DNA of 8,647 nucleotides from Alteromonadaceae bacterium UBA2620 (GTDB taxonomy: Bacteria > Pseudomonadota > Gammaproteobacteria > Enterobacterales > Alteromonadaceae), in NCBI GenBank assembly GCA_002339125.1, contig DDJQ01000135.1, positions 19,282 to 27,928 on the forward strand, written 5' to 3'. Shown here piece by piece: positions 1 to 6,230 of this stretch (its first letter is position 1; every line of letters begins with the position of its first letter). Made by a program: the position numbers and the translations under genes. Below the pieces are notes generated by a model that saw nothing but the letters and a program-made list of their open reading frames with translations, searched no databases and had not been told where the DNA came from.

Positions 1-699
1 GGCAGGCGAATCGCATCGCAGGAAAGGATTTATATCCAGTTGCGTGCTCAGCAGAGTGGGCAGGGTAGGTGTGTTTTGTGCGCGGGTCTCTTTTACCCAG
101 CTGTCATACGCCTGGAGAGCCTGATTATCTGGTTCGGCCGCCAGGGCAAAATTCACATTTGCCTGGGTATATTCGTGGGTGCAGTAAATAACGGTAGACG
201 CTGGCAGGCGCTTAATTTTGTTCAGCGAGCGATGCATCTGACCAGGTGTTCCCTCAAACAAACGGCCGCAACCGGCAGAAAACAGCGTATCACCACAAAA
301 CAGCGCGTTATGCCCCAAAAACGCTATATGATCAAGCGTATGGCCAGGCAGTTCCAGTACATTAAATTCACAACCAATTAGCGGTAGTTTTACTAAATCG
401 CCCTGAGCAACGGATTTAGTAATACCACTAATGTGGCCGCCACGAGGGCCAATAACCGGTAAATCTTTTACCGTGCTGCTTAGTTGAGAAATACCACCGG
501 TATGGTCGTGGTGATGGTGGGTAATCAGGATGGCTGCCAGGGCCAGGTCATTGTCTTTACAAAATGCCAGTACCGGGTCAGCATCACCCGGATCCACTAC
601 GACAGCATATTGCTCGTTGTGCAAACACCAAATATAGTTGTCGTTAAAGGCGGGGATCGGCGTAACAGAAAGTTCCGCCGGAAAACTGTCGGTTGGCAT
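1..699 (-). CDS. gloB: Hydroxyacylglutathione hydrolase (glyoxalase II), C-terminus cut by window edge
   Basis: Hydrolyses S-lactoylglutathione to D-lactate and glutathione, the second step of cytosolic methylglyoxal detoxification. The minus strand reads open from an ATG at 699-697 to base 1, giving 233 residues; the family is usually about 255, so only a short tail is missing. It has the metallo-beta-lactamase fold signature THHHHDHTGG (residues 60-69) with metal ligands H61, H63, D65 and H66, followed by H120 (LPGHT), D137 (FCGDTLF) and H175 (YCTHEYT). CGRLFEGT (144-151) is the conserved glyoxalase II segment, and NPFLR (224-228) marks the C-terminal HAGH domain that contacts glutathione. 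No in-frame ATG lies just upstream, so the start is well fixed, although the ribosome binding site is weak. It is divergent from the yafS-like gene, as in E. coli. All expected metal ligands are present, so it should be active. Confidence 0.97.
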   Translation of the reverse strand, partial: MPTDSFPAELSVTPIPAFNDNYIWCLHNEQYAVVVDPGDADPVLAFCKDNDLALAAILITHHHHDHTGGISQLSSTVKDLPVIGPRGGHISGITKSVAQGDLVKLPLIGCEFNVLELPGHTLDHIAFLGHNALFCGDTLFSAGCGRLFEGTPGQMHRSLNKIKRLPASTVIYCTHEYTQANVNFALAAEPDNQALQAYDSWVKETRAQNTPTLPTLLSTQLDINPFLRCDSPA

Positions 700-793
700 A
701 GTCCAGTCCGTAAGTTGTACATGGTTGTTCAGATACTATAAAGTTGTGTGGTCGCATGCAATACGTGCAAGCAGTTTATAACATCAGGCGTTT
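700..793. promoter_or_regulatory. Divergent gloB / yafS intergenic promoter region
   Basis: These 94 bases separate two divergent genes, so both promoters should lie here. For the plus-strand gene, TTGTAC (715-720) and TATAAA (737-742) are 16 bp apart, a fair sigma-70-like pair. The same AT-rich core reads TATAGT on the minus strand (740-735) and could be the gloB -10, but I found no good -35 for it. CAGG at 785-788, five bases before the ATG, is the ribosome binding site of the plus-strand gene. Hexamers were matched by eye only. Confidence 0.4.
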
Positions 794-1555
794 ATGAAAT
801 CAGCGTTTCACCCCAAACCGTTACGATACCCGCAAAGCTGGTCTGAATTGCCGGGTGGCGATGAGCTTAAACAGGCTATCGAGGGTGTTTGTGATGATCT
901 CAGCCAACGGGTGTTTGGTTATAATCTGGTCAAGCTGGGCAATCTGAGTAGCGAAATAAAGCTACCAGGTTGTGCTATTCGCAACCAGGTTGCACAAACT
1001 CAGGTAGCCACTGAAGCCAGCAGCCTGATTTCCTATTCAGATAATCTGCCCTACATCGAAAACAGTATTGATGGCTTTTTACTGGCCAACGAGCTCGACT
1101 TTGCCCGGGATCCTCATGAAATACTGCGAGAAGTTGATCGTACGATTACCGCTAATGGGTATGTGATTATCAGCGGGTTCAACCCGTACAGCCTCACCGG
1201 ACTAGCGCGTTTCCTACCCATTAAAAAAGGCAATATTTTGCATCAGGCCCGTTTTTTCTCCGCCGGGCGGATTAAAGACTGGTTGCAACTGCTCGGTTTT
1301 GAAATTGTTGAGCACCGGCATATTTTGTTTTCCATGCTATTTGCCAGTCACCACAAAGGTCAGCCAGCTGCCTGGCAACAATGGTGTAGCCGATACTGTC
1401 CGTGGTGTTCATCGGTGTATGTATTAATGGCCCGCAAACGCACTCTTCCTATGACCACGGTAAAACCGAAGTGGAAAGTGAAACCACGCTTCTCTGCTGT
1501 AGGCGCGAGCATGCGCGATGCGGCGTCCAGAGTTACCCATTCTTCGAACCGCTGA
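794..1555 (+). CDS. yafS: YafS-type class I SAM-dependent methyltransferase
   Basis: A 253-residue predicted cytosolic methyltransferase of the Methyltransf_11-like class; substrate unknown. Recognition rests on the layout LVKLGNLSSE (45-54, the degenerate cofactor loop), LPYIENSIDGFLLANELDF (85-103, strand 4 with the usual acidic run), DPHEILREVDR (106-116), the strand-5 segment GYVIISGFNPYS (122-133), and the basic tail ARKRTLP (213-219) followed by KPRF-AVGASMR. These match what I recall of E. coli YafS (about 240 residues), which also sits divergent from gloB. The canonical GxGxG SAM loop is replaced by KLGNLS, which I believe is normal for this subgroup but leaves activity unproven. The start at 794 has CAGG five bases upstream. 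In E. coli rnhA and dnaQ follow; here a repeat array and metG follow instead. Family assignment is fairly sure, function is not. Confidence 0.88.
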   Translation: MKSAFHPKPLRYPQSWSELPGGDELKQAIEGVCDDLSQRVFGYNLVKLGNLSSEIKLPGCAIRNQVAQTQVATEASSLISYSDNLPYIENSIDGFLLANELDFARDPHEILREVDRTITANGYVIISGFNPYSLTGLARFLPIKKGNILHQARFFSAGRIKDWLQLLGFEIVEHRHILFSMLFASHHKGQPAAWQQWCSRYCPWCSSVYVLMARKRTLPMTTVKPKWKVKPRFSAVGASMRDAASRVTHSSNR

Positions 1556-1584
1556 TTGGCCGACGTTTACTAGAAAAACAGCCC

Positions 1585-1680
1585 GTCATCCCTGCTTGCT
1601 CTTGGGCGGGGATCTCTATAAAAGGTTATTTGAGCTGAGCCAGAACTATCAGGAGATCCCGGCTCGGAGGCCGGGATGAC
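1585..1680. repeat. 96-bp palindromic element, copy 1
   Basis: Ends are inverted repeats, GTCATCCC at the left and GGGATGAC at the right. The left arm folds as CCCTGC / GCGGGG (with one G-U pair), the right arm as CCCGGC / GCCGGG. Between them lies the AT-rich core ATAAAAGGTTATTT. It starts 29 bases after the yafS stop and may protect the 3' end or help end that transcript. By hand count it differs from copy 2 at 9 of 96 positions, so it is the most diverged full copy. Confidence 0.88.
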
Positions 1681-1709
1681 AGGATATATTTGCGGGGCCT
1701 AAATTACAC

Positions 1710-1757
1710 AGTCATACCTGCATATATCTCCTCCGCCATCCACGCATGCACTTCCTC
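1710..1757. repeat. Period-24 minisatellite, two units
   Basis: Two 24-base units (1710-1733 and 1734-1757) lie directly before palindromic copy 2. The second shares 21 of 24 bases with the unit at 1955-1978. The following left arm of copy 2 continues the same 24-base phase. Confidence 0.75.
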
Positions 1758-1758
1758 C

Positions 1759-1854
1759 GTCATCCCCGCGTGCTCTTGGGCGGGGATCTCCATAAAAGGT
1801 TATTTAGGCTGAGTCAGAGCTATCAGGAGATCCCGACTCGGGGGCCGGGATGAC
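1759..1854. repeat. 96-bp palindromic element, copy 2
   Basis: Terminal inverted repeats GTCATCCC and GGGATGAC are intact. Inner arms GGGATCTCC and GGAGATCCC are a perfect 9-bp inverted repeat around a 34-base AT-rich core. The left hairpin CCCCGC / GCGGGG is perfect; the right hairpin has an A-C mismatch (CCCGAC / GCCGGG). The first 77 bases are identical to copy 3, pointing to recent duplication or gene conversion. Confidence 0.9.
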
Positions 1855-1882
1855 AGGGTATAATTGCGGGGCTAAATTACCT

Positions 1883-1978
1883 TATCATTCCTGCATATAC
1901 TTCCACCGTCGTCCACGCACGCTCCTCCTGCATCATCCACGCACGCTCCTCCTCCATCATCCACGCATGCACCTCCTC
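1883..1978. repeat. Period-24 minisatellite, four units
   Basis: Four units in phase: 1883-1906 (degenerate), 1907-1930, 1931-1954 and 1955-1978. Units 2 and 3 match at 21 of 24 bases, units 3 and 4 at 22 of 24; the shared core is CATCCACGCAYGC followed by CTCCTC. The next 24 bases (1979-2002) are the left arm of palindromic copy 3 and match unit 4 at 16 of 24, with most matches in the first 20. The two extra units account for the wider spacing between copies 2 and 3. Confidence 0.85.
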
Positions 1979-1979
1979 C

Positions 1980-2070
1980 GTCATCCCCGCGTGCTCTTGG
2001 GCGGGGATCTCCATAAAAGGTTATTTAGGCTGAGTCAGAGCTATCAGGAGATCCCGGCTCAGAGGCCGGG
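1980..2070. repeat. Palindromic element, copy 3, right end lost
   Basis: Identical to copy 2 over the first 77 bases, then three substitutions to base 2070. The terminal ATGAC is replaced by unrelated sequence (GCGATTTTAG), so the outer inverted repeat cannot close. The right hairpin CCCGGC / GCCGGG remains. A small 5-bp hairpin, AGGGC-GTTA-GCCCT, follows at 2079-2092. Confidence 0.88.
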
Positions 2071-2114
2071 GCGATTTTAGGGCGTTAGCCCTGTTGAATT
2101 AATCAGACTGTTTC

Positions 2115-2147
2115 GGAGATCCCGGAATTCGCGTTGCGAATCCGGGA
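2115..2147. repeat. Half-element hairpin related to the array
   Basis: Starts with GGAGATCCCGG, as the right halves of the 96-bp elements do, and ends with CCGGGA, but the loop side differs. It forms a strong hairpin of 11 pairs: CCCGGAATTCGC (2121-2132) with GCGAATCCGGG (2136-2146), one bulged A and a three-base loop. It lies just beyond the metG terminator candidate and could back up termination from either side. Confidence 0.7.
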
Positions 2148-2148
2148 A

Positions 2149-2174
2149 GATAAAAAGCCGTAAAGCTTTTTATC
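2149..2174 (-). terminator. Hairpin overlapping the metG stop codon
   Basis: A perfect 10-bp stem, GATAAAAAGC with GCTTTTTATC, and a six-base loop. The stem begins inside the metG TGA stop (2175-2173), which is followed at once by an in-frame TAA. The stem is AU-rich and its T run is part of the stem, so it is not a textbook intrinsic terminator. Together with the GC-rich hairpin at 2121-2146 it probably ends metG transcripts. Confidence 0.5.
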
Positions 2175-4218
2175 ACTTAACCCGCATGCCGGGTTGGGCG
2201 CCTTCGTGTGGCTCCAGGATGAACAGGTCTTTACCACCCGGGCCAGCGGCTAATACCATGCCTTCTGACATGCCAAAGCGCATCTTGCGAGGAGCCAGGT
2301 TGGCTACCATAACGGTGTGCTTACCAATTAAATCTTCTGGTGCATAGGCAGATTTAATCCCGGCAAATACCTGACGGGTTTCGCCGCCCAGATCCAGTTC
2401 CAAACGTAACAGTTTGTCGGCCTTTTCTACATGCTCAGCATTGGCTATGCGCGCAATGCGGAAGTCCACTTTAGCAAAGTCTTCAAAGGTGATTTCTTCG
2501 CTGATCGGATCTTTCGCCAATGGGCTGTTTGGATCTAACTTCGGCTCGGCGGCCAGGCTTTCTTTTGAATCTTCAACCATAGCGTTAATTTTATCCATCT
2601 CTACGCGCTGCATCATTGGCTTAAACTTATTAATTTCGTGGTTAGTGAGCACGGTCTGCGCGCTGTCCCAGATTAATTTGTCGTTTAAGAATTCTTCGGC
2701 TTTTTCCGCCAGTACCGGCAGTACGGGTTTTAAGTAAGTCACCAGAATGCGGAACAGGTTAATTCCCAGTGAGCAAACGTCATGGGTAAATTGCTGCTTG
2801 TCTTCCTGCTTAATAGTCACCCACGGTGCGTTAGTATCGATAAACTGGTTAGCTTTATCTGCCAGCATCATGATTTCACGCACAGCCTGGTGGTATTTAC
2901 GTTTTTCGAACAGGTTAGCGATGGTTTCGGAGGCATCCTGAAACTGTTTAACCAGCTCCGGTTCCAGTACGGTTGCGGATAACTTGCCGTCGAAACGCTT
3001 GGTAATAAAGCTGGCACAACGACTGGCGATATTGACCACCTTACCCACTAAGTCAGAATTCACTTTCTGAGCGAAATCTTCAAAGTTAAGGTCGATATCG
3101 GTGACGCCATCACCCAGCTTAGAAGCAAAGTAATAACGCAGGTATTCGGGGTTCAGATGGTCCAGATAAGTGCGGCCTTTAATAAAGGTGCCACGGGATT
3201 TGGACATCTTCGCGCCGTTAACCGTAACAAAACCGTGAATGTTAACGCCGGTAGGTTTACGGTATCCCGCGCCTTCCAGCATTGCCGGCCAGAACAGGCA
3301 ATGGAAGTAAGTGATGTCTTTACCAATAAAGTGGTACAGCTCGGCATCAGAGTCCGCTTTCCAGAAACTGTCGAAATCCACGTCATTGCTGTCGCAGAAA
3401 TTCTTGAAGCTGGCCATATAGCCCACTGGTGCATCAACCCAAACGTAGAAGAATTTATTCGGCGCACCAGGAATCTCAAAGCCGAAATACGGCGCATCGC
3501 GGCTGATATCCCACTGCTGTAAACCGTCTTCAAACCACTCCTGCAGTTTGTTGGCCATTTCTTCCTGAATCGCACCGGAGCGGATCCACTCTTTTAACAT
3601 GCCTTCAAATTGCGGCAGGTCAAAGAAGAAGTGTTCGGATTCTTTGAGTACCGGCGTAGCACCAGAAACAACGCTACGCGGGTTTTTCACCTCGGTAGGG
3701 CTGTAGGTAGCACCACACACGTCGCAGCTATCGCCGTTTTGATCTTCTGCACCACAGCTCGGGCAGGTGCCCTTAACAAAGCGATCCGGCAGGAACATGT
3801 TCTTTTCCGGGTCGAACAACTGATTAATTGTGCGCTTGGAAATGTAGCCGGCTTGATCCAGACGATTGTAAATTTCTTCACAGAACGCTTGGTTTTCCGG
3901 TGAATGGGTCACATAGTAGTTGTTGTAATCAACATAAAAGTCAGTGAGATCCTGATGGTGCTCAGCGCGGGTCTTCGCCACCATTTCTTCCGGAGTGATG
4001 CCAAGTTCTTGGGCTTTAAGCATAACCGGCGTACCGTGTGCATCATCGGCACAAACGCTGTAACATTCATGACCGCGTAAACGCTGGAAACGGGTCCAGA
4101 TATCGGTTTGAATATGTTCAAGCAAGTGACCTAAGTGAATAGATCCGTTGGCATAGGGTAACGCGCTGGTTACCAGAATTCGGCGCTTGCCGTTAGTCAG
4201 ATGACTCTGTTCAGACAT
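2173..4218 (-). CDS. metG: Methionyl-tRNA synthetase
   Basis: Charges tRNA-Met with methionine in the cytosol; essential for initiation and elongation. At 681 residues it is close to E. coli MetG (677). The class I catalytic domain shows the HIGH-type motif HLGH (28-31) after ALPYANGSI, and KMSKS (337-341). The inserted zinc knuckle has C152, C155, C165 and C168 (CPSC and CDVC). WVDAPVGY (260-267) belongs to the methionine pocket region. The helical anticodon domain carries NAPW with W466, the position known to read the CAU anticodon. Residues 579-681 form the EMAPII/Trbp111-type tRNA-binding and dimerisation domain (VDFRIARI, VFAGI, NLAPRKMRFG, SEGMVLA). All domains look intact. The ATG at 4218-4216 fits the family, though no clear Shine-Dalgarno precedes it. 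It is divergent from mrp, as in E. coli. Confidence 0.98.
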   Translation of the reverse strand: MSEQSHLTNGKRRILVTSALPYANGSIHLGHLLEHIQTDIWTRFQRLRGHECYSVCADDAHGTPVMLKAQELGITPEEMVAKTRAEHHQDLTDFYVDYNNYYVTHSPENQAFCEEIYNRLDQAGYISKRTINQLFDPEKNMFLPDRFVKGTCPSCGAEDQNGDSCDVCGATYSPTEVKNPRSVVSGATPVLKESEHFFFDLPQFEGMLKEWIRSGAIQEEMANKLQEWFEDGLQQWDISRDAPYFGFEIPGAPNKFFYVWVDAPVGYMASFKNFCDSNDVDFDSFWKADSDAELYHFIGKDITYFHCLFWPAMLEGAGYRKPTGVNIHGFVTVNGAKMSKSRGTFIKGRTYLDHLNPEYLRYYFASKLGDGVTDIDLNFEDFAQKVNSDLVGKVVNIASRCASFITKRFDGKLSATVLEPELVKQFQDASETIANLFEKRKYHQAVREIMMLADKANQFIDTNAPWVTIKQEDKQQFTHDVCSLGINLFRILVTYLKPVLPVLAEKAEEFLNDKLIWDSAQTVLTNHEINKFKPMMQRVEMDKINAMVEDSKESLAAEPKLDPNSPLAKDPISEEITFEDFAKVDFRIARIANAEHVEKADKLLRLELDLGGETRQVFAGIKSAYAPEDLIGKHTVMVANLAPRKMRFGMSEGMVLAAGPGGKDLFILEPHEGAQPGMRVK

Positions 4219-4338
4219 AGAATAATTCGTTCGGCTAATTGCTATTGGAAATGGCGCAAATACTAGCGGAAATGCGCTTTTTTTGCATTGTTTTTGTATG
4301 AGTTAATCTTATCTAACCGATAAAATTGCAGGTATTTT
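4219..4338. promoter_or_regulatory. Divergent metG / mrp intergenic promoter region
   Basis: These 120 AT-rich bases must hold both divergent promoters. For mrp, TTGTTT (4288-4293) with TATCTA (4310-4315), 16 bp apart, is a possible pair, and AGG at 4330-4332 lies six bases before its ATG. For metG, TAGTAT on the minus strand near 4265-4260 is a possible -10 without a good -35. GGAAATGGCGC and GGAAATGCGC form a short direct repeat in the metG upstream part. None of this is decisive. Confidence 0.35.
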
Positions 4339-5445
4339 ATGTTTTTTTCGCGAAAGTCTTCCAAACCCTCGGCGTTGCTACAGTGTGCTGCTGATTATTT
4401 AAGCAACTATTTTGTGGTAGGTAAAGACGAGGTATTGCCTTGGTGTGAAGAGGCAGAAGGCACGCTTACCATTACCTTTCCCTTTACTAATCAAAGTCAG
4501 TGGCCGTTCATTGAGGCGGGCCTTACAGAAGCGCTGAATAACAAAAATCTCAGTGCCGGGTTGAGTTTTAAAACCAGCATCCACAGCGGGCAAACCACCA
4601 AACCTCCTGTAACCAACATTCGCAATATTATTGCGGTTGCGTCGGGCAAGGGCGGGGTAGGTAAGTCGACCACCAGTATTAACCTGGCCTTTGCACTTAT
4701 GCAGGAAGGCGCCAGAGTGGGGATTTTAGATGCCGACATCTATGGTCCATCAGTGCCTATCATGCTGGGAAATACCGGTGAACGTCCGGCAACCGCTGAT
4801 AATAAGCACATGCAGCCATTACAGGCCCACGGTATGGTAGCCAACTCAATTGGCTATCTGGTACCGGCAGAAGACGCGGCCATCTGGCGCGGGCCCATGG
4901 CCAGTAAAGCGCTATCGCAAATTATTAATGAAACGCTGTGGCCAGTGCTGGATTATCTTATTGTGGATATGCCGCCGGGGACGGGGGATATTCAGCTCAC
5001 CATGGCGCAACAGGTACCATTAACTGCCGCGGTGGTAGTAACAACGCCGCAGGACCTGGCCATTGCCGATGCTCAAAAAGGCATTGCCATGTTTAATAAG
5101 GTCAACATTCCGGTGCTCGGCCTGGTGGAGAATATGAGCTTTTACCAGTGCACAGAGTGTGGGCATAAAGACTACGTTTTTGCTAAAGATGGCGGCAATT
5201 TATTAGCAGAACGCTACAATTTACCGCTGTTAGGGGCGCTGCCGCTGGACGTGCGTATCCGCGAACATGCCGGTTCCGGCGAGCCGTTATTAGTCAGCGA
5301 ACCGGATAGTCCGCTTTCGGATGTTTATCGGGAAATGGCCCGGGCGGTATCATTTGAGCTGGCCACGACAGTGCCTGTGGCTGCTGATCAAGGCCGCAAT
5401 ATTAAAGGCGACCCCATAGCGTTTAACCCGTTAACCGACAGCTAA
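4339..5445 (+). CDS. apbC: Mrp/ApbC family iron-sulfur cluster carrier ATPase
   Basis: A cytosolic P-loop ATPase that binds a bridging [4Fe-4S] cluster as a dimer and passes it to apo-proteins. Length is 368 residues, against about 369 in E. coli. Residues 1-90 are the family's N-terminal region (MIP18/DUF59-like position), here rather diverged. The MinD-like domain follows: deviant Walker A GKGGVGKS (103-110), ILDADIYGPSVP (129-140), and the Walker B/switch segment DYLIVDMPPGTGD (205-217). The cluster-binding CxxC is C271 and C274 in YQCTECGHK. The C-terminal half has the usual LPLLGALPLD and IREHAGSGEP. AGG six bases upstream supports the ATG at 4339. The gene is divergent from metG, a pairing also known in enterics, and precedes dcd on the same strand across a 107-base gap with hairpins. 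All key residues are present. Confidence 0.96.
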   Translation: MFFSRKSSKPSALLQCAADYLSNYFVVGKDEVLPWCEEAEGTLTITFPFTNQSQWPFIEAGLTEALNNKNLSAGLSFKTSIHSGQTTKPPVTNIRNIIAVASGKGGVGKSTTSINLAFALMQEGARVGILDADIYGPSVPIMLGNTGERPATADNKHMQPLQAHGMVANSIGYLVPAEDAAIWRGPMASKALSQIINETLWPVLDYLIVDMPPGTGDIQLTMAQQVPLTAAVVVTTPQDLAIADAQKGIAMFNKVNIPVLGLVENMSFYQCTECGHKDYVFAKDGGNLLAERYNLPLLGALPLDVRIREHAGSGEPLLVSEPDSPLSDVYREMARAVSFELATTVPVAADQGRNIKGDPIAFNPLTDS

Positions 5446-5456
5446 GTAGCAAAAAT

Positions 5457-5489
5457 GTGTTGATAAGCGGCTAAAAGCGCTTAAAACAC
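5457..5489 (+). other. Stem-loop downstream of apbC
   Basis: GTGTT (5457-5461) pairs with AACAC (5485-5489), and TAAGCG (5464-5469) with CGCTTA (5478-5483); a small 2/1 internal loop separates the stems and the apical loop has eight bases. There is no T tract after it, so it is not a standard intrinsic terminator. It may mark the apbC 3' end or act in a leader if transcripts continue into dcd. Confidence 0.5.
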
Positions 5490-5490
5490 G

Positions 5491-5519
5491 TTGCCTGTGG
5501 GGCGCTGCAGTCGCATAAT
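5491..5519 (+). promoter_or_regulatory. Candidate sigma-70 promoter of dcd
   Basis: TTGCCT (5491-5496), a 17-bp spacer, then CATAAT (5514-5519), one base off TATAAT. Transcription would start near 5526, about 27 bases before the dcd ATG. It suggests dcd can be transcribed separately from apbC. Confidence 0.5.
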
Positions 5520-5527
5520 AGCGCCCC
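5499..5527. promoter_or_regulatory. Perfect 8-bp inverted repeat over the dcd promoter
   Basis: GGGGCGCT (5499-5506) and AGCGCCCC (5520-5527) are exact inverted repeats 13 bases apart. One arm lies in the promoter spacer, the other runs from the -10 to the presumed start site. Arm centres are 21 bp apart, two helical turns, as in many dimer operators. It could instead be an RNA hairpin if transcription starts further upstream. It has no T tract. Confidence 0.55.
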
Positions 5528-5552
5528 GGTTAAGGCTTAGGAAATCTCCGCA

Positions 5553-6152
5553 ATGCGTTTATGTGATCGCGATATTTATCAGTACCTGCAAGACGGCAAA
5601 ATCAAAATCGATCCGCAACCTGATTACGATCAGATAAGCGGCCTTACGGTGGACATTCGTCTGGGCAATAAATTTCGCGTATTCGAAGATCACGCCGCGC
5701 CATACATTGATTTAAGCGGGCCTAAATCTCAGGTTCAGGCAGCCCTTGAATCGGTAATGAGCGACGAAATTGAACTGCCGGAAGACAAAGCCTTTTTCCT
5801 CCACCCTAAGGAGCTGGCCCTGGCCATTACTCATGAGTCGGTCACCTTACCAGACAACATAGTAGGCTGGCTGGACGGCCGTTCTTCACTGGCTCGCCTT
5901 GGCCTGATGGTGCATGTTACCGCTCACCGCATCGATCCCGGCTGGTCGGGCAATATTGTGCTGGAGTTCTACAACAGCGGTAAGTTACCACTGGCGTTAC
6001 GGCCCCTAATGAAAATTGGTGCGCTGAGTTTTGAAGTACTCAGCCAGCCGGCAGAAAAACCTTACAATGCGCGCATCGACGCTAAGTACAAGGGACAGGC
6101 CGGCGCGGTGGCAAGTCGTATTGATGCCGATGGCAAAGACGACGCTGAGTAA
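5553..6152 (+). CDS. dcd: dCTP deaminase
   Basis: Deaminates dCTP to dUTP, feeding dUMP to thymidylate synthase; a cytosolic homotrimer of the dUTPase fold. At 199 residues it is slightly longer than E. coli Dcd (193), the extra being an acidic tail ending DADGKDDAE. The family core is intact: GLTVDIRLGNKFRVF (30-44), FFLHPKELALA (81-91), GWLDGRSSLARLGLMVHVTA (105-124) and HRIDPGWSGNIVLEFYNSG (125-143). S111, R115 and the catalytic base E138 fall at the same numbers as in the E. coli enzyme, placing it with the monofunctional, UTP-releasing-free type. AGGA at 5539-5542 is the likely ribosome binding site, ten bases before the ATG. It follows apbC on the same strand but has its own candidate promoter, and no clear terminator lies behind it. 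Confidence 0.97.
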   Translation: MRLCDRDIYQYLQDGKIKIDPQPDYDQISGLTVDIRLGNKFRVFEDHAAPYIDLSGPKSQVQAALESVMSDEIELPEDKAFFLHPKELALAITHESVTLPDNIVGWLDGRSSLARLGLMVHVTAHRIDPGWSGNIVLEFYNSGKLPLALRPLMKIGALSFEVLSQPAEKPYNARIDAKYKGQAGAVASRIDADGKDDAE

Positions 6153-6192
6153 CTTACTCCCCTCGCTTATTTTTTAAAGTCCGACAAATACT

Positions 6193-6218
6193 TGTAAATT
6201 AATTGTTTAAAATTTACA
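6193..6218. promoter_or_regulatory. Inverted repeat upstream of GH97 gene
   Basis: TGTAAATT (6193-6200) and AATTTACA (6211-6218) are perfect 8-bp inverted repeats around ten AT-rich bases. The second arm ends in TTTACA, a near-consensus -35, but I found no matching -10 at normal spacing. It may be a regulator site or simply AT-rich symmetry. Confidence 0.4.
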
Positions 6219-6230
6219 TCTAAATCTTTA

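Larger units (their letters stand above)
1584..2147. repeat. Compound repeat array between convergent yafS and metG
   Basis: The 617-base gap 1556-2172 holds no credible gene; the open frame across 1850-2080 merely translates repeats. It contains three 96-bp palindromic elements starting at 1585, 1759 and 1980 (steps of 174 and 221). A linker of about 28 bases containing GCGGGGC and CTAAATTAC follows copies 1 and 2, and two or four 24-bp minisatellite units precede copies 2 and 3. Because the linkers are repeated too, the array looks like tandem amplification of a whole unit, not independent insertions. A half-element closes it at 2115-2147. Position between converging genes is typical of REP-like extragenic repeats. 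No transposase is seen. Confidence 0.9.

Noticed and set aside
40..741. Plus-strand open frames of 113 and 85 residues
   Set aside because: They lie antisense to gloB, whose minus-strand reading carries all the metal-binding motifs.
1585..1680. Insertion sequence or MITE with target-site duplication
   Set aside because: The sequences flanking copies 1 and 2 are themselves repeated, so no target duplication can be told apart, and no transposase is present. A MITE origin is possible but not supported here.
1585..2002. CRISPR array
   Set aside because: Repeats are spaced by related, not unique, sequence; the 24-base units are contiguous without spacers, and no cas gene is present.
1850..2080. 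Open frame of 76 residues across the repeats, rich in His, Arg, Pro and Leu
   Set aside because: It only translates the 24-bp minisatellite and palindromic copy 3 (24 is a multiple of 3, so the frame stays open). No ribosome binding site and no family resemblance.
4265..4284. Short hairpin AGCG-GAAATG-CGCT followed by seven T, terminator-like on the plus strand
   Set aside because: The stem is only four pairs and it lies between divergent genes, where there is no plus-strand transcript that obviously needs ending.
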